64,000 nt of DNA from Novosphingobium profundi (GCF_018491765.1 NZ_JABWCU010000001.1:124001-188000); one strand, 5' to 3'. Shown: positions 1 through 12,948, numbered from the stretch's first letter. Notes: a model not told the origin generated them from the letters alone. A program made the numbers and translations.

Positions 1-157
1 ACTACCGCTGGTAAGACGCTTCGTGGCGCGCCCATGCATCGCCCTGGCTCCCGGCCATTGCGCGATGTCATGGGCGCGTCACACTTTCATTTCAGGAGGC
101 ACGGGTTTATTTCGGCCCGCAACCGCCTTCTCATCCTCCTGCTAAGGAACCTGCACC
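1..157 (+). promoter_or_regulatory. Leader upstream of fusA
   Basis: No credible coding sequence lies here; the expected upstream neighbours rpsL and rpsG must end before the window. A good ribosome binding site (AAGGAA) lies about 10 bases before the fusA ATG. A CAGGAGG at 93-99 can pair with CCTCCTG at 135-141, which would put a hairpin just before that site. Whether this matters for str-operon control is inference only. Confidence 0.4.
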
Positions 158-2251
<2,094 letters not shown>

Positions 2252-2347
2252 GGGCAAGAATGGTTCTAGGGGCGGCGCCTGCTGATTCTGCGGGAGCCGC
2301 CCTCGAATTCCCCAGATTCAATTTCATTGTGAAAGAAGGTTTGAAAG

Positions 2348-3538
<1,191 letters not shown>

Positions 3539-3569
3539 GCAGCTGATCCTCAGGCTTAGCTGAGACACG

Positions 3570-3607
3570 AAAGGCCCGGCTTTCCGAAAAGGGGAGCCGG
3601 GCCTTTT
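3570..3607 (+). terminator. Intrinsic terminator after tuf
   Basis: AAAGGCCCGGCT (3570-3581) pairs with AGCCGGGCCTTT (3595-3606) around a 13-base loop, and the 3' arm ends in a T run. It lies 32 bases past the tuf stop. The A-rich 5' edge means it could also terminate the converging minus-strand gene that ends at 3676. Confidence 0.9.
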
Positions 3608-3675
3608 CGCGTGTGCGTGGCGGGGCGGACGGCGCGGTGGTTTTCCGGCCGCGGCGCCTGCCCGGGCGGTCTTGC

Positions 3676-4215
3676 TCAGGGCGCGCGCAGCGTGCCTTCA
3701 CCGATCTTCCAGGCGTCCGAGCCCTTGGGGGCCTCGGGGATGCTCGCAAGATCGATGTAGTAGACCGGCTCGGGTACCTTGCCCAAGGGGATGGTGATGC
3801 AGGGCCCCAGGCATCCGGGCAGCGTGTTCATGTCGGGCGGGCGCGCATCGCCGAGATGGGTGCCGGTGTCGTCCTTGTCGGTGTGCGGCACGCGCTGGCT
3901 CTCACCGTCGGCGCCATGGAAGCAGGCGACGACCGTGCCGGGGTGGCCGCCGTTGCTGGCGTTGGCCGCCGCGCGGCAGGCTTCGTCGACGGGCACGGGG
4001 CCTGAACTGGGCATCGTCACCCGTGCGCTCAGTGTCGGGGCGTCGGCTGCCGTGGCTGCGGGGGCCTCCGTCTCCTCACCGGTCTCGGTGGACGCGGTGC
4101 CGGCAGGCTGGGCGGTCATGGCCGAGGCGGTGTCGGAGGCGCGCGCGAACTCGGGCGCAAGGAAGAGAAAGGCAAGGGCTGCCGTGGAGGCAGAAACGGT
4201 CGTCCAGGAGATCAT
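3676..4215 (-). CDS. Secreted hypothetical protein, 179 aa
   Basis: Function not recognised. From the ATG at 4215 the product starts MISWTTVSASTAALAFLFLA, a typical Sec signal peptide probably cut near ARA-SD. A low-complexity Ala/Thr/Glu linker follows, then a C-terminal part with four cysteines (ACRAA, VACF and a CLGPC pair) that could form disulfides in the periplasm. The frame is open for 29 codons further upstream, but that stretch does not resemble a signal peptide and was left out. It lies antisense between tuf and rpsJ, which are adjacent or close in many alphaproteobacteria, so it looks like an insertion into the ribosomal cluster. Confidence 0.7.
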   Translation of the reverse strand: MISWTTVSASTAALAFLFLAPEFARASDTASAMTAQPAGTASTETGEETEAPAATAADAPTLSARVTMPSSGPVPVDEACRAAANASNGGHPGTVVACFHGADGESQRVPHTDKDDTGTHLGDARPPDMNTLPGCLGPCITIPLGKVPEPVYYIDLASIPEAPKGSDAWKIGEGTLRAP

Positions 4216-4447
4216 GCGTATAAGAGTATCCCATCGCCCCTGCACGGCGTTCCTAGATCGCGTGATCGGGGAAGGGAAGGGGAGCGGGCCCGGCTGCGAC
4301 ACGATGCGACAAAATGCGACACCGCGCGCGGAAAACCTCAGCGGCGGCGAAAAACAGGGCTTGTACGACTCGCGATCAGGGTGTAGGGGCGCGTTTCGAA
4401 TTTGACGGGGCTTCTGGCCCTTTGGCTCTTTCTCATCGGTATAGGTA

Positions 4448-4759
4448 ATGGAAGCTCAGAACATCCGCATCCGCCTGAAGGCGTTTGATCACCGCGTTCT
4501 CGACCAGGCTACTGGCGAAATCGCTGACACGGCCCGCCGCACCGGCGCGCTCATTCGGGGCCCCATTCCGCTGCCGACCAAGATCGAGAAGTTCACCGTG
4601 AACCGCGGTCCGCACATCGACAAGAAGTCGCGCGAGCAGTTCGAAGTCCGCACCTACAAGCGTCTGCTTGACATCGTGCAGCCGAACGCCGCCACTGTCG
4701 ACGCGCTGATGAAGCTGGACCTTGCGGCCGGCGTGAACGTCGAGATCAAGCTGGCCTGA
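4448..4759 (+). CDS. rpsJ: 30S ribosomal protein S10
   Basis: Component of the 30S head that also takes part in transcription antitermination as NusE. The 103-residue product has the conserved opening [15 protein letters not shown] and the loop around [14 protein letters not shown]. It is the first gene of the S10 block. It is separated from rplC by an unusually long, highly structured 370-base spacer, instead of the few tens of bases seen in most bacteria. Confidence 0.97.
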   Translation: MEAQNIRIRLKAFDHRVLDQATGEIADTARRTGALIRGPIPLPTKIEKFTVNRGPHIDKKSREQFEVRTYKRLLDIVQPNAATVDALMKLDLAAGVNVEIKLA

Positions 4760-4791
4760 TGCCGGCTCGGGGCTGCTCAGGCGGCCCCACA

Positions 4792-5109
4792 GTCCGTTCC
4801 GATCGGACTTTAAACGATCGGACGCGATATTCGGATCCCCAGGGATCCAGATAGCCTTGTCGATCTGAAATGATCGGCTTTGCGGGGAAAGCCCGCAGAG
4901 ACAGAGCCCCGGCCCACGCCAATCGGCGAACCGGCCTAGGGGACACAAGGGATACCTCCGGCGAAGCCTTCGGGCCTCGCTGGGAATGCGTCCCCCGTCT
5001 CGTTTCCGCACTGGCCATTCGGGCCGGTTGCAGGGAACACCCAGCCCGGACGGGGCATGCATCACATCATTGGGCTGGACACGCCTGTTCGGGATGGGCC
5101 CGGGCAGGC
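4792..5109 (+). ncRNA. Structured RNA between rpsJ and rplC
   Basis: No coding sequence fits this 370-base gap, but a series of inverted repeats does. TCCGATCG (4798-4805) pairs with CGATCGGA (4815-4822), competing with GTCCG (4792-4796)/CGGAC (4804-4808). GGATCC arms pair at 4833-4848. TGCGGG/CCCGCA at 4881-4897 closes a GAAAG loop. CGCC/GGCG pair at 4917-4928. A helix at 4958-4983 is capped by a cUUCGg tetraloop (4968-4973). GGGGAC (4939-4944) can pair with GTCCCC (4990-4995), enclosing that helix. CCAGCCC/GGGCTGG pair at 5041-5078, and nested GCCTG/CAGGC and CGGG/CCCG arms at 5083-5109. It ends just before the rplC ribosome binding site. A cis-acting leader for rplC-rplD is the simplest reading; no known RNA family was recognised. 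Confidence 0.6.
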
Positions 5110-5129
5110 CTCTGTTGAGGAGACAGATC

Positions 5130-5885
5130 ATGCGTACTGGCGTGATCGCCAAGAAAGTCGGGATGACCCGCCTTTTCCAGGAGGACGGCCGGCATGTGCC
5201 CGTGACCGTTCTGGCGCTGGAAGATTGCCAGGTGGTTTCGGTCCGCACCGAAGAGCGTGACGGCTACGTTGCCGTTCAGCTCGGTGCTGGCGAAGCCAAG
5301 CAGAAGAACGTTGCCAAGCCGCAGCGCGAGCACTTCGCCAAGGCGGAAGTTTCGCTCAAGATGCGCGTTGCCGAGTTCCGCGTCGCCGACGACGCCGTTC
5401 TCGAAGTCGGCTCGACCATCGCGGCCTCGCACTTCGTGCCCGGCCAGCTCGTCGACGTTGCCGGCCACACCCAGGGTAAGGGCTTCCAGGGCGCCATGAA
5501 GCGCTGGGGCTTCGGCGGTCTTCGCGCCACCCACGGTGTGTCGCTCTCGCACCGTTCGCACGGTTCGACGGGTAACCGTCAGGATCCGGGCAAGGTGTTC
5601 AAGAACAAGAAGATGGCCGGCCACATGGGCGACCGTCAGCGCACCCAGCAGAACCTCGAGATCGTCCGTGTGGACGACGAGCGCGGCCTGATCTTCGTCA
5701 AGGGCTCGGTCCCCGGTGCGAAGAACGCCTGGCTCACCGTGTCGGACGCCGTCAAGGTCGACCGCCACGCCGAGGCTCCGTACCCCGCCGGCCTCAAGAC
5801 GGCCGCCAACAGCAACGATTCGGCTGCCAACACGCCTGCGGAAGACACCGCGGCTGTTGAAGCGACCGAAGGCCAGGAGGGCTAA
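5130..5885 (+). CDS. rplC: 50S ribosomal protein L3
   Basis: Early-assembling 50S protein near the peptidyl transferase centre. The start at 5130 is fixed by the conserved [16 protein letters not shown] and a GAGGAGA ribosome binding site; the open frame upstream is the structured leader. The product is 251 residues, longer than E. coli L3 (about 209), because of an acidic/alanine-rich C-terminal tail after about residue 215. The conserved internal loop [20 protein letters not shown] is present. rplD follows after three bases. Confidence 0.96.
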   Translation: MRTGVIAKKVGMTRLFQEDGRHVPVTVLALEDCQVVSVRTEERDGYVAVQLGAGEAKQKNVAKPQREHFAKAEVSLKMRVAEFRVADDAVLEVGSTIAASHFVPGQLVDVAGHTQGKGFQGAMKRWGFGGLRATHGVSLSHRSHGSTGNRQDPGKVFKNKKMAGHMGDRQRTQQNLEIVRVDDERGLIFVKGSVPGAKNAWLTVSDAVKVDRHAEAPYPAGLKTAANSNDSAANTPAEDTAAVEATEGQEG

Positions 5886-5888
5886 GTC

Positions 5889-6515
5889 GTGAAGGTTCAA
5901 GTCCTCAATATCGACGGTTCCGCCGGCAAGGGCGACATCGAGCTGTCGGATGACGTGTTCGGCCTCGAGCCGCGCGCCGACATCCTGCACCGCGTTGTCA
6001 CCTGGCAGCTGGAAAACCGCCGCGGCATCGCCCGCGCCACCCGCGAGCGTTCGGAAGTCGCGCGCACCGGCAAGAAGTGGGGTCGCCAGAAGGGCGGCGG
6101 CACGGCTCGTCACGGTGACCGTGCAGCCCCGATCTTCATCGGCGGTGGTAAGGCTCACGGTGCCCGTCGTCGCGAGTTCGGCCAGTCGCTGAACAAGAAG
6201 TTGCGCGCGCTCGGCCTGAAGATGGCGCTGTCGTCGAAGGCCAAGACCGGCCTCGTGATCGTCGACACGCTCGACGTCGCCGACGCCAAGACCAAGGTCC
6301 TGGCCAGCCAGCTCGCCAAGGCGAACTTCGGCAAGAAGGTGCTCGTGATCGACGGTGAAGCCGTCAACGACAACTTCGCCAAGGCGGCCCGCAACCTCAT
6401 CGGCGTGAACGTTCTCCCCGCCCAGGGCGCGAACGTCTACGACATCCTGAAGCATGACACGCTGGTGCTCACCCGCGCCGCTGTCGAAAAGCTGGAGGCG
6501 CGCTTCAATGGCTAA
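5889..6515 (+). CDS. rplD: 50S ribosomal protein L4 (GTG start)
   Basis: 50S protein lining the exit tunnel; in gammaproteobacteria it also represses its own operon. The 208-residue product starts with GTG at 5889, three bases after the rplC stop, and has the conserved tunnel-loop region [17 protein letters not shown] followed by the C-terminal Rossmann-like domain. It overlaps rplW by 8 bases, pointing to translational coupling. The structured RNA upstream of rplC could be a target for L4 feedback, but that is only inference. Confidence 0.96.
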   Translation: MKVQVLNIDGSAGKGDIELSDDVFGLEPRADILHRVVTWQLENRRGIARATRERSEVARTGKKWGRQKGGGTARHGDRAAPIFIGGGKAHGARRREFGQSLNKKLRALGLKMALSSKAKTGLVIVDTLDVADAKTKVLASQLAKANFGKKVLVIDGEAVNDNFAKAARNLIGVNVLPAQGANVYDILKHDTLVLTRAAVEKLEARFNG

Positions 6516-6822
6516 GTCTGCTGCAGAAATCCGTCATTACGACGTGATCCTCGCACCGCACATCACCGAGAAGGCGACGCTGCTCTCCGAGCACAACGCG
6601 GTTGTCTTCAAGGTGGCCGGCGATGCGACCAAGCCCGAGATCAAGGCCGCTGTCGAGGCGCTGTTCGACCGTAAGGTCAAGAGCGTCAACACGCTGGTGA
6701 CCAAGGGCAAGACCAAGCGCTGGCGCGGTAAGGAATACCGCCGCAGCGACGTGAAGAAGGCGATTGTCACGCTGGCCGAAGGTCAGCAGCCGATTGACAT
6801 CACCGAAGGCGTACAGGGCTGA
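6508..6822 (+). CDS. rplW: 50S ribosomal protein L23
   Basis: Exit-tunnel protein that docks signal recognition particle and trigger factor. The 104-residue product begins [17 protein letters not shown]. This start overlaps the end of rplD by 8 bases, and the sequence from [17 protein letters not shown] is typical of L23. The basic loop [19 protein letters not shown] is present. rplB follows after four bases. Confidence 0.96.
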   Translation: MAKSAAEIRHYDVILAPHITEKATLLSEHNAVVFKVAGDATKPEIKAAVEALFDRKVKSVNTLVTKGKTKRWRGKEYRRSDVKKAIVTLAEGQQPIDITEGVQG

Positions 6823-6826
6823 TCCG

Positions 6827-7663
6827 ATGGCACTCAAGCATTACAACCCGACCAGCCCCGCCCGCCGCGGCCTGGTCCTCGTCGACAAGTCGGCGCTCTG
6901 GAAGGGCAAGCCTGTCAAGGCTCTGACCGAGGGCAAGACCAAGACCGGTGGCCGCAACAACAAGGGTCATGTCACTTCGCGTGGCATCGCCGGCGGCCAC
7001 AAGCAGAAGTACCGCTTCATCGACTTCAAGCGTCGCAAGTGGGACATGGAAGGCACCGTCGAGCGGATCGAATACGATCCCAACCGCACCGCCTTCATCG
7101 CGCTCATCAGCTACGCTGACGGCGAACAGGCCTACATCATCGCACCGCAGCGTCTTGCCGTGGGCGACAAGGTCATCGCCGGCGAGAAGACCGACACCAA
7201 GCCTGGCAACGCCATGCTGCTGTCGCAGATGCCGGTCGGCACGATCTGCCACAACGTCGAGATGAAGCCCGGCAAGGGCGGTCAGATCGCACGTTCGGCC
7301 GGTGCCTATGTCCAGGTCGTCGGTCGTGACCGCGGTCTCGTGATCGTTCGCCTGAACTCGGGCGAGCAGCGCTACCTGCGTGGCGATTGCATGGGCACGG
7401 TTGGCGCGGTCTCGAACCCCGACAACCAGAACCAGACCCTCGCCAAGGCCGGCCGCAAGCGCTGGATGGGCCGTCGTCCTCTCACCCGTGGTGTTGCCAA
7501 GAACCCGGTCGACCACCCGCACGGTGGTGGTGAAGGCCGTACTTCGGGCGGCCGTCACCCGGTTACCCCCTGGGGTAAGCCGACCAAGGGCGCTCGTACT
7601 CGCAACAACAAGCAGACGGACAAGATGATCATCCGTTCGCGCCACGCCAAGAAGAAGAGGTAA
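6827..7663 (+). CDS. rplB: 50S ribosomal protein L2
   Basis: Large-subunit protein needed for subunit association and the peptidyl transferase centre. It is 278 residues, the normal length, starting [15 protein letters not shown]. The RNA-binding stretch [15 protein letters not shown] and the C-terminal [17 protein letters not shown] motif, including the functionally important His near residue 230, are both intact. Confidence 0.97.
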   Translation: MALKHYNPTSPARRGLVLVDKSALWKGKPVKALTEGKTKTGGRNNKGHVTSRGIAGGHKQKYRFIDFKRRKWDMEGTVERIEYDPNRTAFIALISYADGEQAYIIAPQRLAVGDKVIAGEKTDTKPGNAMLLSQMPVGTICHNVEMKPGKGGQIARSAGAYVQVVGRDRGLVIVRLNSGEQRYLRGDCMGTVGAVSNPDNQNQTLAKAGRKRWMGRRPLTRGVAKNPVDHPHGGGEGRTSGGRHPVTPWGKPTKGARTRNNKQTDKMIIRSRHAKKKR

Positions 7664-7669
7664 GACACG

Positions 7670-7948
7670 ATGGCACGTTCCGTCTGGAAAGGCCCCTTCG
7701 TCGACCTGTACCTTCTCAAGAAGGCCGAGGTCGCGCAGGATGCCGGCAGCCGCGCTGCTCCGATCAAGACCTGGTCGCGTCGCAGCACCATCCTTCCGCA
7801 GTTCGTTGGTCTGACCTTCTCGGTCTACAACGGGCACAAGTTCATCCCTGTCTCGGTCAACGAGGACATGGTCGGCCACAAGCTCGGTGAATTCGCGCCC
7901 ACGCGCTCGTTCCCCGGCCACGCCGCCGACAAGAAGGGCAAGCGCTAA
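7670..7948 (+). CDS. rpsS: 30S ribosomal protein S19
   Basis: 30S head protein next to S13 at the A site. The 92-residue product has the usual [12 protein letters not shown] start and the conserved [22 protein letters not shown] region. Its stop codon shares one base with the rplV start (TAATG), the tightest coupling in this block. Confidence 0.97.
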   Translation: MARSVWKGPFVDLYLLKKAEVAQDAGSRAAPIKTWSRRSTILPQFVGLTFSVYNGHKFIPVSVNEDMVGHKLGEFAPTRSFPGHAADKKGKR

Positions 7949-8325
7949 TGAGCAAGCAGGCAGCACCCCGCCGAGTCGGCGATAAGGAAGCCCTGTCGGT
8001 CGGCACCACGATCCGTGGTTCGGCGCAGAAGCTCAACCTCGTCGCCGCCCTGATCCGCGGCAAGAAGGCCGAGGAAGCGATGAACATTCTCGCTTTCTCG
8101 AAGAAGGCCATGGCCGTGGACGCCCGCAAGGTTCTCGCTTCGGCGATCGCCAACGCGGAGAACAACCACAACCTCGACGTCGACGCTCTCGTCGTCGCCG
8201 AGGCGTCGGTCGGCAAGTCGATCACCATGAAGCGCTTCCACACCCGTGGTCGCGGCAAGAGCACCCGTATCCTCAAGCCGTTCTCGCGCCTGCGGATCGT
8301 CGTTCGCGAAGTCGAGGAGGCCTGA
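7948..8325 (+). CDS. rplV: 50S ribosomal protein L22
   Basis: Exit-tunnel protein whose beta-hairpin reaches into the tunnel. The 125-residue product contains the LIRGKKAEEAMNILAF and ANAENNHNLD motifs and the hairpin tip around RGRGKSTRILKP. It overlaps rpsS by one base and is three bases from rpsC. Confidence 0.96.
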   Translation: MSKQAAPRRVGDKEALSVGTTIRGSAQKLNLVAALIRGKKAEEAMNILAFSKKAMAVDARKVLASAIANAENNHNLDVDALVVAEASVGKSITMKRFHTRGRGKSTRILKPFSRLRIVVREVEEA

Positions 8326-8328
8326 TCC

Positions 8329-9024
8329 ATGGGTCATAAGAGCAATCCGATCGGTCTGCGTCTGCAGATCAACCGTACCTGGGACAGCCGCTGGTTCGCG
8401 GAAGGCCGGGACTACGGCAAGCTGCTTGAGGAAGACCTCAAGATCCGCAAGTTCATCCTCGAGAACGCGCCCCAGGCTGCGATCTCGAAGGTCGTGATCG
8501 AGCGTCCGGCCAAGCTGTGCCGCATCTCGATCTACGCGGCCCGTCCCGGTGTGATCATCGGCAAGAAGGGCGCGGACATCGAGAAGCTTCGCAAGAAGCT
8601 TGCGGTGATGACCTCGAGCGAAGTGAAGCTGAACATCGTCGAGATCCGCAAGCCGGAAGTCGACGCCAAGCTGATCGCTCAGGGTATTGCGGACCAGTTG
8701 ATCCGCCGCGTTGCCTTCCGTCGTGCGATGAAGCGCGCGATGCAGTCGGCCATGCGTCTGGGTGCCGAAGGCATCAAGATCATGTGCGGTGGCCGTCTGG
8801 GCGGCGCGGAAATCGCGCGCGTCGAGCAGTATCGCGAAGGTCGCGTGCCGCTCCACACGCTGCGTGCCAACATCGACTATGCCGAAGCCGAAGCGCTTAC
8901 CGCTTACGGTATCATCGGCATCAAGGTCTGGGTCTTCAAGGGTGAGATCCTCGGCCACGACCCGATGGCGCAGGACCGGCTGATGATGGAGGCTCAGACC
9001 TCCGGCGTCCGCCCGGCGCGCTGA
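8329..9024 (+). CDS. rpsC: 30S ribosomal protein S3
   Basis: Part of the mRNA entry channel and ribosomal helicase. The 231-residue product has the conserved [21 protein letters not shown] opening, the KH-domain GXXG region [16 protein letters not shown] (about 67-83) and the C-terminal domain with [29 protein letters not shown] sequence. Length and motifs are normal. Confidence 0.97.
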   Translation: MGHKSNPIGLRLQINRTWDSRWFAEGRDYGKLLEEDLKIRKFILENAPQAAISKVVIERPAKLCRISIYAARPGVIIGKKGADIEKLRKKLAVMTSSEVKLNIVEIRKPEVDAKLIAQGIADQLIRRVAFRRAMKRAMQSAMRLGAEGIKIMCGGRLGGAEIARVEQYREGRVPLHTLRANIDYAEAEALTAYGIIGIKVWVFKGEILGHDPMAQDRLMMEAQTSGVRPAR

Positions 9025-9046
9025 GGCTTAGGATAGAGTAAGCACC

Positions 9047-9478
9047 ATGCTGCAACCGAAAAAGACCAAGTTCCGCAAGGCTTTCAAGGGCCGGATCAAG
9101 GGCGACGCCAAGGGTGGCACCGACCTGAACTTCGGCTCGTATGGCCTCAAGGCCATGGAGCCCGAGCGGATTACCGCCCGCCAGATCGAAGCGGCTCGCC
9201 GCGCGATCACGCGTCACATCAAGCGCCAGGGTCGCCTCTGGATCCGCGTCTTCCCGGACGTGCCGGTTTCGAAGAAGCCTGCCGAAGTCCGTCAGGGTAA
9301 GGGCAAGGGTTCGGTGGAATACTGGGCCGCTCGCGTGAAGCCGGGCCGTATCCTGTTCGAGCTGGACGGCGTTGCCGGCCCGCTCGCCGCTGAGGCTTTC
9401 AGCCGCGCCGCGATGAAGCTTCCCATCAAGACCAAGGTCGTTGCCCGTCTCGGCGACACCTCGCACCTGGAGGGTTAA
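9047..9478 (+). CDS. rplP: 50S ribosomal protein L16
   Basis: 50S protein near the A-site tRNA elbow. The 143-residue product starts [19 protein letters not shown] and contains [19 protein letters not shown] and the [18 protein letters not shown] stretch. The rpmC start follows the stop by three bases. Confidence 0.96.
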   Translation: MLQPKKTKFRKAFKGRIKGDAKGGTDLNFGSYGLKAMEPERITARQIEAARRAITRHIKRQGRLWIRVFPDVPVSKKPAEVRQGKGKGSVEYWAARVKPGRILFELDGVAGPLAAEAFSRAAMKLPIKTKVVARLGDTSHLEG

Positions 9479-9481
9479 TTC

Positions 9482-9685
9482 ATGGCTGCCAAGATCGAAG
9501 ACTTCCGCGCCAAGACCGACGACCAGCTCACCGAAGAACTGGTTGCTCTCAAGCGCGAGCAGTTCAACCTCCGTTTCCAGGCCGCCACGAGCCAGCTCGA
9601 GGCACCGGCCCGGATCAAGGAGGTCCGTCGCGACATCGCCCGCATCAAGACGCTCCAGGCTGAGCGTTCGGCTGCGGCGAAGTAA
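9482..9685 (+). CDS. rpmC: 50S ribosomal protein L29
   Basis: Small two-helix protein by the tunnel exit. The 67-residue product has [20 protein letters not shown] and the conserved [11 protein letters not shown] helix, then [12 protein letters not shown]. It ends with a stretch containing AAGGAGG that serves as the rpsQ ribosome binding site. Confidence 0.95.
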   Translation: MAAKIEDFRAKTDDQLTEELVALKREQFNLRFQAATSQLEAPARIKEVRRDIARIKTLQAERSAAAK

Positions 9686-9697
9686 GGAGGAAACACG

Positions 9698-9985
9698 ATG
9701 CCCAAGCGTATTCTGATCGGTACCGTCGTTTCCGACAAGACCGACAAGACCGTTACCGTGCTCGTCGAGCGCCGAGTGAAGCACCCGCTTTACGGCAAGA
9801 TCATTCGTCGCTCGAAGAAGTACGCTGCCCACGACGAAGAGAACGCGTACCACATTGGTGATCGCGTCCGCATCGAGGAAACCAAGCCGATCTCGAAATC
9901 GAAGACCTGGAAGGTCCTCGATGCTCTGCAGGCCGGAAAAGGTGTTGCCATCGAGGCTAATCTCGACGTAGAGGCCGCCAACTGA
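9698..9985 (+). CDS. rpsQ: 30S ribosomal protein S17
   Basis: Primary 16S rRNA binder in 30S assembly. The 95-residue product has the OB-fold sequence [22 protein letters not shown] and the [22 protein letters not shown] region. It is the last gene of the S10 block, and an intrinsic terminator follows directly. Confidence 0.96.
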   Translation: MPKRILIGTVVSDKTDKTVTVLVERRVKHPLYGKIIRRSKKYAAHDEENAYHIGDRVRIEETKPISKSKTWKVLDALQAGKGVAIEANLDVEAAN

Positions 9986-9993
9986 TTTGAGAC

Positions 9994-10026
9994 GCCCCCG
10001 GCCTTAGTGCCGGGGGAGCTTTTTTG
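9994..10026 (+). terminator. Terminator between rpsQ and rplN
   Basis: CCCCCGGC (9995-10002) pairs with GCCGGGGG (10009-10016) around a 6-base loop, followed by AGC and a run of six T. It begins 9 bases past the rpsQ stop and precedes rplN by about 50 bases. It marks the S10/spc operon boundary; it may be partial, since no obvious promoter was found before rplN. Confidence 0.85.
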
Positions 10027-10073
10027 GAACTGCCGGACTGGTTCCGGCAAGCCGTTGAGAAGGAACCGGATCA

Positions 10074-10442
10074 ATGATCCAGATGCAATCCAATCTCGAC
10101 GTCGCGGACAACAGCGGCGCGAAGCGCGTCCAGTGCATCAAGGTGCTGGGTGGCTCGAAGCGTCGTTTCGCAGGCGTCGGCGACATCATCGTGGTGTCGG
10201 TGAAGGAAGCGCAGCCGCGTGCGCGCGTCAAGAAGGGCGACGTGCACCGTGCCGTCATCGTGCGCACCCGCAAGGACGTTCGTCGTCCCGACGGCAGCGT
10301 CATCCGCTTCGACAGCAACGCTGCCGTGCTCATCAACAAGAGCGAGGAGCCGATCGGCACCCGTATCTTCGGCCCCGTGGTCCGCGAGCTTCGCGGCAAG
10401 GGCTTCATGAAGATCATCTCGCTTGCTCCGGAGGTGCTGTAA
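10074..10442 (+). CDS. rplN: 50S ribosomal protein L14
   Basis: 50S protein at the subunit bridge with 16S helix 44. It is exactly the usual 122 residues: [21 protein letters not shown], then [20 protein letters not shown] and [13 protein letters not shown] near the end. It is the first gene after the internal terminator, with a GAAGGA ribosome binding site, and its stop shares one base with the rplX start. Confidence 0.97.
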   Translation: MIQMQSNLDVADNSGAKRVQCIKVLGGSKRRFAGVGDIIVVSVKEAQPRARVKKGDVHRAVIVRTRKDVRRPDGSVIRFDSNAAVLINKSEEPIGTRIFGPVVRELRGKGFMKIISLAPEVL

Positions 10443-10756
10443 TGGCCGGCGCGAAGATCAAGAAGGGTGACAACGTCGTCGTTCTGTCGGGCAAGGACAA
10501 GGGCCGCACCGGCACTGTCCTCCAGGTCATGCCCAAGGACGGCAAGGTCCTGGTCGAGGGCGTGAACGTCGCGACCCGTCACCGCAAGCCGACCCAGGCG
10601 AACCCCCAGGGTGGCATCGAGCGCAATCCCGCTCCGATGGCGATCTGCAAGGTCGCGGTTGCCGTCGACGGCAAGCCGACCCGCGTTCGCTTCGAAGAGA
10701 AGGACGGCAAGAAGGTCCGCGTGGCCGTGAAGACCGGGGAGACGATCGATGGCTGA
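10442..10756 (+). CDS. rplX: 50S ribosomal protein L24
   Basis: Assembly-initiating 50S protein. The 104-residue product starts [20 protein letters not shown] with the KOW motif, then [15 protein letters not shown]. The in-frame sequence upstream overlaps rplN and the terminator and is not part of the gene. It overlaps rplE by 8 bases at the 3' end. Confidence 0.96.
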   Translation: MAGAKIKKGDNVVVLSGKDKGRTGTVLQVMPKDGKVLVEGVNVATRHRKPTQANPQGGIERNPAPMAICKVAVAVDGKPTRVRFEEKDGKKVRVAVKTGETIDG

Positions 10757-11330
10757 TAAGTACACCCCGCGCATGCGTTCGAAGTACGATGCGGAAATCG
10801 TCAAGGCGATGACCGAGAAGTTCGGCTACAAGAACGTCATGGAAGTGCCCAAGATCGAGAAGATCACGCTCAACATGGGCGTGGGCGAGGCGAGCCAGGA
10901 CAAGAAGAAGGTCCAGACCGCCGCGGCCGAGATGGAAAAGATCGCCGGCCAGAAGCCCGTCATCACCAAGGCCCGCAAGTCGATCGCGCAGTTCAAGCTG
11001 CGTGAAGGCATGCCGATCGGCTGCAAGGTGACGCTGCGCCGCGAGCGCATGTTCGAATTCCTCGATCGCCTCATCACGATCGCGATGCCCCGCATCCGCG
11101 ACTTCCGTGGTCTGAACGCCAAGTCGTTCGACGGCCGCGGCAACTACGCGATGGGCCTGAAGGAGCAGATCATCTTCCCGGAGATCAGCTACGATCAGAT
11201 CGAGAAGGTGCGTGGCATGGACATCATCGTCACCACCACCGCTAAGACCGACGAGGAAGCGCGCGAGCTGCTTCGCCTTTTCGGTTTCCCGTTCCCGGCC
11301 GAAGCCGAGGAACAGAAGGAGGCGGCGTGA
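10749..11330 (+). CDS. rplE: 50S ribosomal protein L5
   Basis: Binds 5S rRNA in the central protuberance. The 193-residue product contains [19 protein letters not shown], the [20 protein letters not shown] region and [19 protein letters not shown] short acidic tail ([10 protein letters not shown]) extends it beyond the E. coli length of about 179. Confidence 0.96.
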   Translation: MADKYTPRMRSKYDAEIVKAMTEKFGYKNVMEVPKIEKITLNMGVGEASQDKKKVQTAAAEMEKIAGQKPVITKARKSIAQFKLREGMPIGCKVTLRRERMFEFLDRLITIAMPRIRDFRGLNAKSFDGRGNYAMGLKEQIIFPEISYDQIEKVRGMDIIVTTTAKTDEEARELLRLFGFPFPAEAEEQKEAA

Positions 11331-11359
11331 GCCGCCGCTGAGGAAGAGAGCTTAAGTCC

Positions 11360-11665
11360 ATGGCGAAACTGAGTTCCGTGAACAAGAACGAGCGTCGTAA
11401 GAAGCTCGTCAAGAAGTATGCAGGCAAGTACGAGCGCCTCAAGGCGGTTGCTGCGGATGAATCGCTCGACGAAACCGAGCGTCTCATCGCCCGCCTGAAG
11501 CTGGCCGAGATCCCCCGCAACGGCAACCCGACCCGGGTTCGCAACCGTTGCGCCACGACCGGTCGTCCGCGCGGTTACTACCGCAAGTTCGGCCTGTGCC
11601 GCGTCGAGCTGCGTGATCTTGCCAACAAGGGCATGATCCCCGGCGTGACCAAGTCGAGCTGGTAA
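11360..11665 (+). CDS. rpsN: 30S ribosomal protein S14, zinc-free form
   Basis: 30S head protein. The 101-residue product is the long form lacking the two CxxC zinc pairs, so it does not depend on zinc. The conserved [21 protein letters not shown] segment and the KSSW end are present. Confidence 0.96.
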   Translation: MAKLSSVNKNERRKKLVKKYAGKYERLKAVAADESLDETERLIARLKLAEIPRNGNPTRVRNRCATTGRPRGYYRKFGLCRVELRDLANKGMIPGVTKSSW

Positions 11666-11679
11666 GGGATATCTGAGCA

Positions 11680-12075
11680 ATGGCTATGACCGATCCCCTG
11701 GGTGACATGCTCACCCGCATCCGCAACGGCCAGCAGGCGAAGAAGGACTCCGTCCTTTCCCCCGCCAGCAAGCTGCGTGCGCGCGTGCTCGAAGTTCTCC
11801 AGCGCGAGGGCTACATCCGTGGTTTCAGCGATGACACCACCGGTGCCCATCCGCAGCTGCGCATCGAGCTGAAGTATTTCGAGGGCGAACCCGCTATCAA
11901 GCACATCGCCCGCGTCTCCAAGCCTGGCCGCCGCGTCTACTCGGGTTCGAAGGAACTCCCGGTTGTGCGCAACGGCCTTGGCATCACCATCGTCTCGACG
12001 CCCAAGGGTGTGCTTTCGGATGCCGAAGCGCGCGCGGACAACGTCGGCGGCGAAGTGCTGGCGGAGGTGTTCTAA
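11680..12075 (+). CDS. rpsH: 30S ribosomal protein S8
   Basis: Central 16S rRNA-binding protein; in E. coli it represses the spc operon. The 131-residue product has [20 protein letters not shown] and the C-terminal [20 protein letters not shown], with the family's STPKG in place of the common STSKG. It shares one base with rplF. Confidence 0.96.
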   Translation: MAMTDPLGDMLTRIRNGQQAKKDSVLSPASKLRARVLEVLQREGYIRGFSDDTTGAHPQLRIELKYFEGEPAIKHIARVSKPGRRVYSGSKELPVVRNGLGITIVSTPKGVLSDAEARADNVGGEVLAEVF

Positions 12076-12608
12076 TGAGCCGTATTGGTAAGAAGGTCGT
12101 CGCGATCCCGGCCGGCGTCACCGCCGCGCTCAGCGACAACGTCCTCACCGTCAAGGGCCCCAAGGGCACGCTCACCATGGGCGTGTCCGACCAGGTCACC
12201 TGCGCGGTCGAAGACGGCACCGTCGCGATCCAGCCGATCAACACGTCGAAGCAGGCCCGCAGCCACTGGGGCATGCAGCGCACGCTCGTTGCCAACCTCG
12301 TTGGCGGCGTGACCGAAGGCTTCTCGAAGGTCCTCGAGCTCAAGGGCGTCGGCTACCGCGCGCAGATCCAGGGCAAGACCCTGAAGCTGCAGCTCGGCTA
12401 CTCGCACGACGTCGACATCGCGATCCCCGAAGGGATCGAGATCAAGACTCCGGACAACACGACCATCGAGATTTCCGGAATCGACAAGCAGAAGGTCGGC
12501 CAGATTGCGGCCGAGATCCGTCGCTGGCGCAAGCCCGAGCCCTACAAGGGCAAGGGCATCAAGTACCGCGGCGAATTCATCTTCCGCAAGGAAGGGAAGA
12601 AGAAGTAA
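12075..12608 (+). CDS. rplF: 50S ribosomal protein L6
   Basis: 50S protein near the factor-binding site. The 177-residue product has two repeated domains: [15 protein letters not shown], then [24 protein letters not shown] with the C-terminal [13 protein letters not shown] motif. It shares one base with rpsH upstream and one with rplR downstream. Confidence 0.97.
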   Translation: MSRIGKKVVAIPAGVTAALSDNVLTVKGPKGTLTMGVSDQVTCAVEDGTVAIQPINTSKQARSHWGMQRTLVANLVGGVTEGFSKVLELKGVGYRAQIQGKTLKLQLGYSHDVDIAIPEGIEIKTPDNTTIEISGIDKQKVGQIAAEIRRWRKPEPYKGKGIKYRGEFIFRKEGKKK

Positions 12609-12946
12609 TGGCAAAGCTTTCCCTTTTCGAGCGCCGCCGTCAGCGCGTGCGCACCGCCCTTCGCGCTTCGGCCGGTGGTCGTCCGCGTCTTTCGGTGCAC
12701 CGCACCGGTCGCCACATCTACGCCCAGATCATCGACGATGCGCAGGGCCGTACGGTCGCTGCCGCCAACACGCTTGGTGGCAAGGGCGCTGACACCGATG
12801 CCGCCGTTCGCGTTGGCAAGGAACTGGCCGAGGCCGCCAAGAAGGCGGGCATCACCACGGTCGTGTTCGATCGCGGCGGCTTCCTGTACCATGGTCGCGT
12901 CAAGGCGCTGGCCGATGCCGCCCGTGAAGGCGGGCTGGAGTTCTGA
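12608..12946 (+). CDS. rplR: 50S ribosomal protein L18
   Basis: 5S rRNA-binding protein. The 112-residue product shows the basic N-terminus with [30 protein letters not shown] and the C-terminal [24 protein letters not shown]. rpsE begins three bases after its stop. Confidence 0.97.
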   Translation: MAKLSLFERRRQRVRTALRASAGGRPRLSVHRTGRHIYAQIIDDAQGRTVAAANTLGGKGADTDAAVRVGKELAEAAKKAGITTVVFDRGGFLYHGRVKALADAAREGGLEF

Positions 12947-12948
12947 GC

